DNA of 59,146 nucleotides from Candidatus Gemmiger stercoripullorum (GCA_019119365.1 DWXD01000024.1:1-59146), one strand, 5' to 3'. Numbered from the stretch's first letter, positions 43,710-52,740 are shown. Notes: a model not told the origin generated them from the sequence alone. Program-made: numbers and translations.

Positions 43710-43736
43710 TATATCAGATACAATTAAAATTGTCAA
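43708..43736 (-). promoter_or_regulatory. Promoter of trxA-trxB-rrf2
   Basis: TTGACA (43731-43736) and TATAGT (43708-43713) on the minus strand, 17 bp apart. The leader (43495-43701) shows no riboswitch I recognise. The rest of the gap up to spoIIE holds two TATACT hexamers (43794-43799, 43948-43953) without matching -35 sites. Confidence 0.88.
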
Positions 43737-44022
43737 GCGCTCTCCAAAAATTCAACAACGCACCCACCGCAGGCGGCGAAATGTTTCAACTTTTATACTT
43801 TCCTTTGTGAGCGCGTCTTTCCGGGCGGGAAAACCGCACAGTGCGGGGAAACGCGGCCCGGCGTCCGTTTTTATGGATGTTCCGGTCTGCTTTTACGGGC
43901 TTTTGCACCTTCGCCGCTCTGCGGCAAAAGGCGCGGCGGCGCTCCGCTATACTGCGGGTACAGCGCCGGGGACAGGCCCCGGGCTGTTCTGGCAGATGCC
44001 GTATTCAGAGGAGGGGATCGAG

Positions 44023-46404
44023 ATGCCGTTGTTCACCCAGACCACACAGGAAAAAACAAGACTGTTCCACCGCGCCCGCGCCGTGCCGCCCGGCGCGCCC
44101 GCGCCCGCCGCGGCGGGGCCTGCCGCCGCGGCAGCCGCACCGGCTGCATCGTCCGCACCTGCCGCATCGCCGGCGCCGCTGGCCGCGCGCGGGGTGCTGC
44201 TGTGGCGGGCGGGGGCCGCGGCGGCCGGGTGCCTGCTGGGCGCGGGGCAGGTGTACGGCGGGGCCGCGCCGTTCGGTTTGGCGCTGGTGCTGGGCTGCAC
44301 GCCGTCGTTGGCGCTGCCCGCGGCGGTGGGCGTGCTGGCCGGGGCGTTTGCATTCCAGCCGCTTGTGCTGGCGCTCAAGCTGGCGGGGGCTGTTGTTGCG
44401 GCGCTGGCCGGGCGCATGGGCGCGGCGCAGCTGCCGGGCCGCCCATACATAGTCGGGGCCGGGGCGGCGGGGGCCGCGCTGCTGGCCGAGCAGGTCGCTG
44501 TCATGGCGGCCGGCCGCACAACGCCGGCTGAGACCGCCCTGGCCGCCGTCACCGGCCTGGGGGCGGCGGGGCTGGGCCTTGCGCTGCACAAACTGCCGCC
44601 GGGACGCCCCGGCGCGCTGTGCCTGTGGCTGGCGATGGCCGCCGCCTGCGCGCAGCGCTTCCCGCTGTTCGGTGGGCTGGGGGCCGGGCTGGCGCTGGCT
44701 GCGTGCGGCGGGCTGGCCACGGCGCTGGCCGGCAGCCTGGAACAGAGCGCCGTGCTGGCCCTGGCGCTGGCGGGGGCCGTCACGGCGGCCACGCCCGCTG
44801 CCAGTTATGCGGCGCTGGCCGTTGCGCTGGGCACGCTGGGCGCGGCCGTCCTGGCCCCGGGCGAGCGCCGCCGCGGCGCGGGCGTGTTCTTTTCCGGCTG
44901 CGCCGTCGGCGCGCTGGCGGCCCCGGGCTGGCCGCAGGCGCTGTGGCTGCTGGCGGCGGCCGGGGGCGGCGGGCTGGCCGCGCTGGCCTGCCCGGGTGCG
45001 TGGCTGCGCGCGGTGTTCCCGCCGCCTGCGCCCCCGGCGGTCAGCCAGAGCCTGAGCGGCGCGGCGCGCCGCCTGTCCGGCGTGGCGGATGCGCTTTCCG
45101 ACATTGCGGACACCGTCAACGAGGTCTGCGCACGCCAGCTGCCGCCCAAAGGGGAGAACTATGATTTTGTGGTGGAGTATGCGGCCCGCCATGTCTGCCA
45201 GACCTGCGAGCGCCGCAGCCTGTGCTGGGTGCGCGGTTACTCGACCGCCGTGGACGGGCTGTACCGCCTGCGCGCCGCGCTGGAGGCCCATGGCCGCGCC
45301 GAGCTGGAGGACCTGCCCGGCCAGCTCAGCGTCTGCACCCACCCCAGCGACCTGTGCGCCGCCGTCACGCACGGCTACCGGCTGTGGTGCAGCCGCCGCC
45401 AGACCCGCGCGCGGGCCGGGGCGCTGCGCAGCGCCCTGACCGAGCAGTACAGCGCGATGGCCGCCGCCCTGGCGCAGATGGCCGCCAAACTGGGGGCGGC
45501 AGGCCTGCCGGACGCGCGCCGCCAGACCCGGGTCGCGCAGCTGTTTGCGGCGCTGGGGCTGGACCCGCTCGAGTGTTCGGTCACGGCCGATGCGGCCGGG
45601 CGGCTGACCGCCAACGTCACGGTGCCGCGCGTCAGCTTCAGTACCGGCGAAGCCGCCGCCCTGACCAAGGAGGTGGGCGAAGCCTGCCGCCGCGACTTTG
45701 CGCTGCCCGACATCGCCCACTGCCGCACCGTGACCATGCTGCGCTTTTCGGAGCGGCCGCTGTTCGCCCCGGTCTTCGGCCTGGCCAGCCGCCCCGCGCC
45801 GGGGCAGAGCGTGAGCGGCGACGCCTGCGACCAGTTCTGCGACCGCGCCGGGCGCGCGCAGATGCTGCTGTGCGACGGCATGGGCACCGGCAAGAGCGCG
45901 GCTGTCGACGGCCGCATGGCCGCCCGGCTGACCGGCCAGCTGCTGCGCGCGGGCTTTGCCGCCGAGAGCGCGGCCCGCCTGGTCAACGTGGCGCTGGGGC
46001 TGAAAAACGCCGAGCAGGAGTCCGGCGCGACCATCGACCTTTTGACCGTCGACCTTTACACCGGCCGGGCCGGGCTGTTCAAGGCCGGGGCGGCGGCCAG
46101 CTTCCTGGTGCGCGGCGGCGTCGCCCAGGTGCTGGAAGCGCCGAGCCTGCCCATCGGCGTGACCGAGGGCGTTGTCGGCCGTTCGACGGCGTTCGGGCTG
46201 GCGGCCGGGGATATGGTCGTGCTTGTCTCGGACGGCGCGCTGTGCGACGGCTGCGACTGGGTGGCCGACCAGCTGCAGCTGTCCGCCCGGCTTGGCCAGA
46301 CCCCCGCCCAGACCGCCAACGCCGTCGCCGACAGCGCCCAGCGCCGCGCCGGAAACAAACAGGACGACATCACGGTGGCCGTGCTGCAGCTGGAAGGAGC
46401 GTGA
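44023..46404 (+). CDS. spoIIE: Stage II sporulation protein E, PP2C-type phosphatase
   Basis: 793 residues, close to the usual 800-830. A short cytoplasmic Ala/Pro-rich start is followed by about ten Ala/Leu/Gly-rich membrane helices (55-335) and a central FtsZ-interaction and linker region (about 345-560) with CQTCERRSLCW. The C-terminal PP2C phosphatase contains SGDACDQF, LLCDGMGTGKSA, VLVSDGA and KQDDITVAVLQL, holding the metal-binding Asp residues. It dephosphorylates SpoIIAA to activate sigma-F in the forespore. ATG 44023 has AGAGGAGGGG upstream; the frame to 43807 has no such support. Confidence 0.93.
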   Translation: MPLFTQTTQEKTRLFHRARAVPPGAPAPAAAGPAAAAAAPAASSAPAASPAPLAARGVLLWRAGAAAAGCLLGAGQVYGGAAPFGLALVLGCTPSLALPAAVGVLAGAFAFQPLVLALKLAGAVVAALAGRMGAAQLPGRPYIVGAGAAGAALLAEQVAVMAAGRTTPAETALAAVTGLGAAGLGLALHKLPPGRPGALCLWLAMAAACAQRFPLFGGLGAGLALAACGGLATALAGSLEQSAVLALALAGAVTAATPAASYAALAVALGTLGAAVLAPGERRRGAGVFFSGCAVGALAAPGWPQALWLLAAAGGGGLAALACPGAWLRAVFPPPAPPAVSQSLSGAARRLSGVADALSDIADTVNEVCARQLPPKGENYDFVVEYAARHVCQTCERRSLCWVRGYSTAVDGLYRLRAALEAHGRAELEDLPGQLSVCTHPSDLCAAVTHGYRLWCSRRQTRARAGALRSALTEQYSAMAAALAQMAAKLGAAGLPDARRQTRVAQLFAALGLDPLECSVTADAAGRLTANVTVPRVSFSTGEAAALTKEVGEACRRDFALPDIAHCRTVTMLRFSERPLFAPVFGLASRPAPGQSVSGDACDQFCDRAGRAQMLLCDGMGTGKSAAVDGRMAARLTGQLLRAGFAAESAARLVNVALGLKNAEQESGATIDLLTVDLYTGRAGLFKAGAAASFLVRGGVAQVLEAPSLPIGVTEGVVGRSTAFGLAAGDMVVLVSDGALCDGCDWVADQLQLSARLGQTPAQTANAVADSAQRRAGNKQDDITVAVLQLEGA

Positions 46405-46417
46405 AGGGGGAGAGAAA

Positions 46418-46985
46418 ATGAGGAATGAGGAATTAGGAATGAGGAATGGAGCGGCGGGGGAGGGCGGCCATAAACGGCCGGGCGTTTGCCGCAATGTCTC
46501 CGGGACGATCTCCGGCCTAAGAGCCGGACCTGCGGTCTTTGGCCTCCGAAACGCGCCTGCGGGCGCAGTGCGAGCATCGTCCCCTACAGAGGTTTGTTAT
46601 AACGCAGGGACGGCGGTTTCCCGGTTGGCCGCGGGCCCGCCGTTGGTCGTAGGGGAGGGATTTATCCCTCCCGCGGGTGTTTGCGGCAGCGCAAGGTCTT
46701 TGGTTGGCCGCGATGTTCCCCGCGTTCTGTAGGGCGGGCGTTCACGCCCGCCGCACCGCAGCGATTCAAAACCGGGATGTTCGCGCCGCCGTGGGGTCCG
46801 GCGGGATGAGGGCATCCCGCCCTACGGCCGCCCGGGTGGTGACGGCCAACCCTTTTGGCCGCAACGTTTGCCATGGTTTGTAGGGGAGGGCCATGGCCCT
46901 CCCGGGGACATTGCGGCGGCGCAAGGTCCCCTACAGGGGCTTGCAATGCCGCAGAGGTGCGGTTCCCCGGTTGGCCGCGGGCCTC
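46418..46985. repeat. Hairpin repeat cluster R5
   Basis: No gene lies in 46405-47409. A heptamer array (46418-46450) starts 14 bp after the spoIIE stop. Next is a GGGACGAT...GCGAGCATCGTCCC hairpin carrying nested insert J2 (46510-46569), then units with GGGATTTATCCC, GGGCGGGCGTTCACGCCCGCC, GGCGGGATGAGGGCATCCCGCC and GGGCCATGGCCC stems. Confidence 0.85.
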
Positions 46986-46997
46986 CGCCGCCATTTG

Positions 46998-47137
46998 CCT
47001 CCCTTGTCAAAGGGAGGTGGCCGCGCCGCCGGGCGCGGCCGGAGGGATTGCCCCGCCCCGAAATGCCGCCCCCGGAAGCGGCCGCCAACCGCAAGGCAAT
47101 CCCCCGATCTCCGCGCTCGTCCCCTTTGACAAGAGGG
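46998..47137. repeat. Second repeat type: MITE-like element
   Basis: CCTCCCTTGTCAAAGGGAGG (46998-47017) and CCCTTTGACAAGAGGG (47122-47137) form imperfect terminal inverted repeats around about 105 bp with a GGCCGCGCC hairpin. It has no coding capacity and differs from the GTAGGG units. It resembles an intergenic repeat common in gut Firmicutes (from memory). Confidence 0.6.
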
Positions 47138-47260
47138 CCTTTTGTGCGGCCGCGCGTTTTCATACATTTTCCCCAAAACCAAAACCGCGCAGCAACGCCA
47201 AACCGGTGCGGCGGGCTGGTACTGTCCACAATTTTTTTACAAAAACGGCGAAAAAAACTG

Positions 47261-47289
47261 TTTAATTTTTTCCAAATGTATGGTAAAGT
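47261..47289 (+). promoter_or_regulatory. Promoter of the EF-G-like gene
   Basis: An extended -10, TGGTAAAGT (47281-47289), with TTTAAT 17 bp upstream (47261-47266), in an A/T-rich patch unlike its surroundings. Confidence 0.6.
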
Positions 47290-47409
47290 AGAATCACTTG
47301 AACAAACAAACGGCCCGGGCCCGCCCGCCGTTTGGACTAAATAACGCCGAGCGGCCGGGATGTTTGCCAACAGGCCCGGGCCGGGCGCGGAAAGAGGTTT
47401 TGAATCACG

Positions 47410-49494
47410 ATGGAATACGCCAGCAAAGACATCCGCAACATCCTTGTGGCCGGGCACGCCGGCTGCGGCAAAACAACGCTGGTCGAAGCGCTTTTGTACC
47501 AGAGCGGCGCGACCGAGCGCATGGGCCGCGTGGAAGACGGCACCACCGCCAGCGACTTTGACCCCGAGGAGGTCAAGCGCAAGGCTTCGCTCAACAGCAG
47601 CGTCGTGCCGGTCGAGATCGGCGGCGCCAAGTTCAACCTGATCGACGCCCCCGGCCTGTTTGATTTCGAGACCGGCGCCTGCGAGGGCGTTGAAGCCGCC
47701 GAGAGCGTGCTCATCTGCGTGTCCGGGCGTTCGGGCGTCAGCGTCGGCGCCGAAAAGGCTTACAACCTCGCAGTCAAGCACAACAAGGCCCGCCTGGTAT
47801 TTGTCACCAAGACCGACCTTGAAAACGCCGATTACTTCAAGATCCTCGAGCAGATGAAGATCAAATTCGGTCCTTCGGTCTGCCCCTGCGTCGTGCCCGT
47901 GCGCCTGGACGACGGCACCGTCGCCTACATCAACCTGTTCAGCCAGAAGGCTTTTAAATATGAAAGCGGCAAGCAGGTCCAGATCGACCTGCCCGACATC
48001 GGCCACCGGTTCGAGGGCCTGATCCAGGCCATGAACGAGGCCATCGCCGAGACCGACGAAACCCTGATGGAAAAGTTCTTTGAGGGCGAGCCCTTCACGA
48101 CCGAGGAGATCGTGGCCGGGATGGCCGCCGGTGTGCGCGCCGGCCAGATCACGCCGGTGTTCTGCGGCAGCGCGGTCAACCAGCAGGCGCTGGATATGCT
48201 CGTGTACAACCTGCGCGAGCTGCTGCCCGCGCCCGACGCCGCCCCCGCCGTGGCCGAAACGGCCGACGGCGAGCCGGTCGAGATCACGGCCGACGCCGCC
48301 GCGCCCACCTGCGCCTATGTGTTCAAGACCGTTGCGGACCCGTTTGTCGGCAAGCTGAGCTTCATCAAGGTGCTGGCCGGTAAGCTGACGGCCGCCTCCA
48401 ACGTGGTCAACGCCCGCACCGGCCAGCCCGAGCGCATGGGCAAGACGCTGACTGTCTGCGGCAAGCGCCAGACCGACGCCGCCGCCATCCCGGCCGGCGA
48501 TATCGGCGCGGTGGCCAAGCTGTCCACCGCCAAAACCGGCGATACGCTGTGCGACCCCGCGCGCGTCGTCAGCCTGCCCGCGCCCGCCTACCCGGCCGCC
48601 TGCTACCGCATGGCGGTCAAGGTCGCCAAAAAAGGCGACGAGGGCAAGGTCTCCGGCGCGCTGGCCCGCCTGATGGAGGAGGACCCGGCCATCACCTTCA
48701 CGGTCGACCCCGAGACCAAACAGCAGGTCATTGCGGGCCTTGGCACCCAGCATCTCGAAGTCGCGGTCGCCAAGCTCAAGAGCAAGTTCGGCGTGGAGAT
48801 CACGCTCGAAGCGCCGCGCGTACCTTACCGCGAATCCATCCGCAAGAGCTGCAAGGCCCAGGGCCGCCACAAAAAGCAGACCGGCGGCCACGGCCAGTTC
48901 GGCGACGTCTGGATTCAGTTCGAGCCCTGCGAAGGCGACGAGATCCAGTTCGAGGAGAAGGTGTTCGGCGGCAGCGTGCCCAAGAACTTCTTCCCCGCGG
49001 TTGAAAAGGGCGTGCGCCAGGCGGCCGCCCACGGCGTGCTGGCCGGTTACCCGATGGTCGGCATGAAGGCGACGCTGCTGGACGGCAGCTACCACCCGGT
49101 CGACTCCAGCGAAATGGCGTTCATCATGGCCGCCAAGCTGGCCTACAAGGCCGCCATCCCCGAAGCGGGCCCCGTGCTGCTGGAGCCCATCGGCACGCTG
49201 CAGGCCCATGTCCCGGCCGACAACACCGGCGACATCATGGGCGAAGTGACCAAGCGCCGCGGCCGCGTGCTGGGCATGAACCCCGACCCCGAGGAAGCGG
49301 GCGGCCAGATCGTGGAGGCCGAGGTGCCGATGGCCGAAATGCAGGACTTCACGACCTACCTGCGCCAGCTCACCCAGGGCCGCGGGCACTTCACGTTTGA
49401 GTTCGTCCGCTACGAGACGCTGCCCCAGATGCTCGAAGCCAAAGTCATCGAGCAGGCCAAAGCGCTGGGCAACCTCAGTGAAGACGACGCCTGA
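47410..49494 (+). CDS. EF-G-like translational GTPase paralogue
   Basis: 694 residues with all five EF-G domains. G1 is GHAGCGKT (15-22), G3 DAPGLFDF (79-86) and G4 TKTD (133-136). In canonical EF-G these read DTPGHVDF and NKMD. Here Leu83 replaces the GTPase-activating His and Thr replaces the Asn of NKxD. Domain IV (RESIRKS... GGHGQFGDV) and V (GRVLGM) are normal. It groups with the non-essential EF-G paralogues of Clostridia. It is likely ribosome-associated but not the main elongation factor. AAAGAGG precedes the ATG. Confidence 0.86.
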   Translation: MEYASKDIRNILVAGHAGCGKTTLVEALLYQSGATERMGRVEDGTTASDFDPEEVKRKASLNSSVVPVEIGGAKFNLIDAPGLFDFETGACEGVEAAESVLICVSGRSGVSVGAEKAYNLAVKHNKARLVFVTKTDLENADYFKILEQMKIKFGPSVCPCVVPVRLDDGTVAYINLFSQKAFKYESGKQVQIDLPDIGHRFEGLIQAMNEAIAETDETLMEKFFEGEPFTTEEIVAGMAAGVRAGQITPVFCGSAVNQQALDMLVYNLRELLPAPDAAPAVAETADGEPVEITADAAAPTCAYVFKTVADPFVGKLSFIKVLAGKLTAASNVVNARTGQPERMGKTLTVCGKRQTDAAAIPAGDIGAVAKLSTAKTGDTLCDPARVVSLPAPAYPAACYRMAVKVAKKGDEGKVSGALARLMEEDPAITFTVDPETKQQVIAGLGTQHLEVAVAKLKSKFGVEITLEAPRVPYRESIRKSCKAQGRHKKQTGGHGQFGDVWIQFEPCEGDEIQFEEKVFGGSVPKNFFPAVEKGVRQAAAHGVLAGYPMVGMKATLLDGSYHPVDSSEMAFIMAAKLAYKAAIPEAGPVLLEPIGTLQAHVPADNTGDIMGEVTKRRGRVLGMNPDPEEAGGQIVEAEVPMAEMQDFTTYLRQLTQGRGHFTFEFVRYETLPQMLEAKVIEQAKALGNLSEDDA

Positions 49495-49518
49495 TATCCT
49501 ATAAACCAAACCAAACGG

Positions 49519-49542
49519 ACCCTGCCCTTGCCCGGGCAGGGT
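49519..49542 (+). terminator. Terminator-like hairpin after the EF-G paralogue
   Basis: ACCCTGCCC/GGGCAGGGT stem, loop TTGCCC. Nearly the same sequence recurs at 49780-49803 followed by TTTTT. Confidence 0.65.
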
Positions 49543-49565
49543 TCCAGACTGTCAAAAAAGTTAAA

Positions 49566-49777
49566 AACCGTCGCCGTCGGCGGACATGTGCCGACGACGG
49601 TGACACCGACAGGAAAATTTTACGGCAAATTGTGTGCGAGGAGCGTTAGCGACGAGTGCGCGATTTGCCGTGAAATTTTGTCGAAGGGGATTCCAAAGGG
49701 GGAAATAGACGCGTTAGGCAATTGCCGTGCGCGGCTGTTGCCCCCCTTTGCAGCGTGTCGAGTTTCTCGACACGCTG
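49566..49777. repeat. Structured non-coding insert between duplicated terminators
   Basis: Three nested features. A CCGTCG...CGACGG hairpin lies at 49568-49601. A 17-bp inverted repeat AAAATTTTACGGCAAAT (49614-49630)/ATTTGCCGTGAAATTTT (49673-49689) encloses GAGGAGCGTTAGCGACGAG. A 12-bp perfect hairpin CAGCGTGTCGAG/CTCGACACGCTG lies at 49751-49777. No open frame with a ribosome site is present. The copies of the ACCCTGCCC hairpin on each side suggest an insertion or duplication. Confidence 0.6.
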
Positions 49778-49779
49778 AA

Positions 49780-49812
49780 ACCCTGCCCTCGCCCGTGCAG
49801 GGTTCGTTTTTG
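49780..49812 (+). terminator. Second copy of the terminator
   Basis: ACCCTGC...GCAGGGT stem followed by TCGTTTTTG. The T-run makes this the working terminator of the duplicated pair. Confidence 0.7.
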
Positions 49813-49866
49813 TCCGGCCGCTGCGCCCGAACGCCGCCCCCCCGGGCGCTTGCCGCGGAAATAAAC

Positions 49867-49895
49867 TTGCGTCCGCCGCGCAAATGGGGTATGAT
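49867..49895 (+). promoter_or_regulatory. Promoter of the amidotransferase
   Basis: TTGCGT (49867-49872) and TATGAT (49890-49895), 17 bp apart, 41 nt before ATG 49937. Confidence 0.8.
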
Positions 49896-49936
49896 AGGCG
49901 TATAACCATCCCCCTCATATGACAAAGGAGAAGCCT

Positions 49937-51058
49937 ATGCGTTACTGCAAAAAATGCACGATGCCGGACACCCGCCCCGGCATCACCTTTGACGCCGAGG
50001 GCGTGTGCAGCGCCTGCCGCCATTACGAAAGCCGCAAAAACGTCGACTGGGACGCCCGCTTTCGGGAATTTGAAAAATTCTGCGACAAATACCGCGGCAT
50101 GAACGGCCCCGGCGGCTACGACTGTGCGGTGGCCGTGTCCGGCGGCAAGGACAGCCACTTCCAGGTCTGGATGCTCAAAGAGGTCATGCACATGAACCCG
50201 ATCCTCTTCAGTGTGGAGGATAACTTCCCGATGACCGCCGCAGGCGTCCACAACCTCAAAAACATCAGCGAGGAATTCGGCTGCACCATCATCAGCTGCA
50301 AGCCCAACATCCGGGCGCAGAAGATTTTGATGCGCAAATTCTTTGAAAAATACGGCAAGCCGACCTGGTATGTCGACCGGCTGATCTACACCTTCCCGCT
50401 GCATATGGCGGCCAAGTTCAACACCCCGATGCTGTGCTACGGCGAGAACGTCAGCTTCGAGTACGGCGGCAACGCCGACAAGGAGACCTACTCCGCCATG
50501 GACCAGATCGAGAACGGCGTGGCCGTCGGCTTCCCGATGGAGGAGCTTGTCGGCGACGGCGTCACCGAGAACGACCTGAGCCTGACCCTGGCCCCTTCGG
50601 CCGAAGAACGCGCCAAGCTCGACCCGTTCTACCTCAGCTACTTTGTGCCGTGGAACAGCTACAAGAACTATCAGATCGCCAAGGCCCACGGCTTCCACGA
50701 CCTGACCCACGAATGGGACCGCACCCACCACGCCGAGAACTTCGACCAGATCGACTCGCGCGCCTACCTGGTCCACTCCTGGCTGAAGTACCCCAAATTC
50801 GGCCACGCCGCCGCCACCGACTACACGGCCCGCTACATCCGCTACGGCATGATGACCCGCGAGGAAGCCATCCCCATCATCAAAGCCCGCGACGGCAAGC
50901 TCGACCCGCTGTGCGTGCGCGATTTCTGCGCCTTCTGCGGCTACACCGAAAGCGAATTCTGGGCCATCATGGACAAGTTCTACAACCGCGACCTGTTTGA
51001 GAAAAACGCCTGCGGCGAATGGGTCCTCAAGCACCCGATCTGGGAGGAAGAAAAATGA
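49937..51058 (+). CDS. N-acetyl sugar amidotransferase (WbuX/PseA-like, PP-loop)
   Basis: 373 residues. The N-terminal zinc site uses CKKC (4-7) and CSAC (24-27). The PP-loop SGGKDS (68-73) adenylates the substrate carbonyl. The family normally swaps a sugar N-acetyl group for an acetamidino group on surface glycans, working with HisH/HisF-like ammonia-supplying partners (WbuY/WbuZ). No such partners are in the window. ATG 49937 follows AAAGGAGAAG; an in-frame ATG 18 bp earlier is possible. The stop overlaps the next start (ATGA). Confidence 0.85.
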   Translation: MRYCKKCTMPDTRPGITFDAEGVCSACRHYESRKNVDWDARFREFEKFCDKYRGMNGPGGYDCAVAVSGGKDSHFQVWMLKEVMHMNPILFSVEDNFPMTAAGVHNLKNISEEFGCTIISCKPNIRAQKILMRKFFEKYGKPTWYVDRLIYTFPLHMAAKFNTPMLCYGENVSFEYGGNADKETYSAMDQIENGVAVGFPMEELVGDGVTENDLSLTLAPSAEERAKLDPFYLSYFVPWNSYKNYQIAKAHGFHDLTHEWDRTHHAENFDQIDSRAYLVHSWLKYPKFGHAAATDYTARYIRYGMMTREEAIPIIKARDGKLDPLCVRDFCAFCGYTESEFWAIMDKFYNRDLFEKNACGEWVLKHPIWEEEK

Positions 51059-51354
51059 CGCGCCACATCATCCTCTGGACCCTCAAGGAGATGCCGGAGG
51101 CGGAAAAGGCGCGTGTCAAGGCGGAGATCAAGGCCGGGCTGGAGGGCCTGGCCGGGCAGATCCCAGGGCTTGTGTCGATCCGCGTCGAGACGCGGCGGCT
51201 GCCGTCCTCGAACGCCGACCTCATGCTGGATTCCAGCTTCGAGAGCCCGGCCGCCCTTGCGGCTTACGCCACCCACCCGGCCCACGTCGCCGTTGCCGAC
51301 GGCAAGGTCCGCCCCTACACGGCCGTGCGCAGCTGTCTCGACTTTGAGGAATAA
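51055..51354 (+). CDS. Dabb-family stress-responsive A/B barrel protein
   Basis: 99 residues forming a ferredoxin-like A/B barrel: RHIILWTLKE at the start, IPGLVSIRVE, then DLMLDSSFESPAALAAYATH and a closing VRPYTAVRSCLDFEE. These proteins dimerise and some have cyclase, aldolase or lyase roles. Translational coupling to the amidotransferase is unusual and suggests a joint process; the activity is unknown. Confidence 0.85.
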   Translation: MTRHIILWTLKEMPEAEKARVKAEIKAGLEGLAGQIPGLVSIRVETRRLPSSNADLMLDSSFESPAALAAYATHPAHVAVADGKVRPYTAVRSCLDFEE

Positions 51355-51399
51355 GCGCCCGGAAAAGCGCGCAGAATGACCGGCGTTTCCAATTGTTGC

Positions 51400-51438
51400 A
51401 AAAAGACGGACCTCCCGCAAAGGGAGGTCCGTCTTTTT
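51400..51438 (+). terminator. Terminator of the amidotransferase/Dabb operon
   Basis: AAAAAGACGGACCTCCC pairs perfectly with GGGAGGTCCGTCTTTTT, loop GCAAA. It is symmetrical, so it works in both directions. Confidence 0.93.
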
Positions 51439-51499
51439 GCGTACCGGCAAACGCCCGGCCGGAACGAAAGGCCGCGGCCGGCCGGGGAACCGCAAACCT

Positions 51500-52560
51500 T
51501 CACGGTGCCGCAACCCCTGTAGGGGACGATGCTTGCATCGTCCCGGGAACCCTGCGGTGGCGCGGACGCCTGCGGGCGGGATGAATCCCGCCCCTACGAA
51601 CAATTTTTGTGCTTTAGGCCAACCGGAATGGCCACCGCCACCCGGGCGGCCGTAGGGCGGGATGCCTCATCCCGCCGGACCCTGCGGCGGCGCAAGGTCC
51701 CGATTTTTGAAATCGCCAAGGTGCGGCGGGCGTGAACGCCCGCCCTACGAGACGGGGAAAATGCGGCGGCGAACCGGGAAATTGCGGTGGCGCAGGGTTT
51801 TGCGGGAGGGCTATGCCCCTCCCCCCTACAAACCGCGGCAAACGTCGCGGCCAGACGGGATGACTGTGGCCCCACACGATTGCAACCTTTGTAGGGGACG
51901 ATGCTCGCATCGTCCCGGGAACCCTGCGGTGGCGCGGACGCCTGCGGGCGGGATGAATCCCGCCCCTACGAACAATTTTTGTGTTTTAGGCCAACCGGAA
52001 TGGCCACCGCCACCCGGGCGGCCGTAGGGCGGGATGCCCTCATCCCGCCGTACCCTGCGGTGGTGCAAGGTCCCGATTTTTGAAATCGCCAAGGTGCGGC
52101 GGGCGTGAACGCCCGCCCTACGGGACGGGGAAAACACGGCGACTACCCGGCAAGGCGTGCCGCCGCAAGGTCCGCGGGAGGGCCATGGCCCTCCCCTACA
52201 AACCGGGGGTAACGCCCGGCCACCTGGGAAACCGTAGCCCTGCGTTATAACAAACCTTTGTAGGGGCCGATTCCATATCGGCCCGGTTCGCGGCGGCGCA
52301 GGGCCCTGCGGGCGGGATCTCCGGCCTAAGAGCCGCCGCTGCGCGGCGGTTGGCCTCCGAAACGCGCCTGCGGGCGCAGTAAATCCCGCCCCTACGAACA
52401 ATTTTTATGTTTTGGACCAACCGGGACAGTTGTGGCCACCCGGGCGGCTGTAGGGCGGGATGCCCTCATCCCGCCGGACCCCGCGGCGGCGCAAGGTTCC
52501 CCGGGCGGATATGGAATACGCCCCTACGACCGGCGGCGGGTGCGCGGTCGGCCAGGAAAA
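51500..52560. repeat. Hairpin repeat cluster R6
   Basis: No gene lies in 51355-52864. Units include 51519-51597, one ending about 51747, and a near-copy of this block offset by about 372 bp (from about 51889). Another carries nested insert J3 (52319-52380). Stems seen: GGGACGATGC, GGGCGGGATGAATCCCGCCC, GGCGGGATG(CCCT)CATCCCGCC, GGCGGGCGTGAACGCCCGCC, GGGCCATGGCCC. From 52561 to 52700 nothing is recognised. Confidence 0.85.
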
Positions 52561-52711
52561 TGCCAACCTCACGCTGCCGCACCCCTGCGCCCGCCCTTGG
52601 CATCCTGCACGATTTTGGCGCGGCTGACAAGGGGCGGCGTCGTGGAGGGTGCCGAAACTGCATTGACGGCATCAATAGTCCATATTTACGCCAAATTCGG
52701 CGTTCTATCCA

Positions 52712-52740
52712 TTCCCAAACAGGCGGATTTGTTGTATAAT
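52712..52740 (+). promoter_or_regulatory. Promoter of the P-loop ATPase gene
   Basis: TTCCCA (52712-52717) and TATAAT (52735-52740), 17 bp apart. The leader to the TTG start is about 120 nt. Confidence 0.7.

Noticed and set aside
43740-44022. Spo0A boxes upstream of spoIIE
   Set aside because: Only one-mismatch fits to TGNCGAA are present, and the two TATACT hexamers lack -35 partners at 17 or 21 bp.
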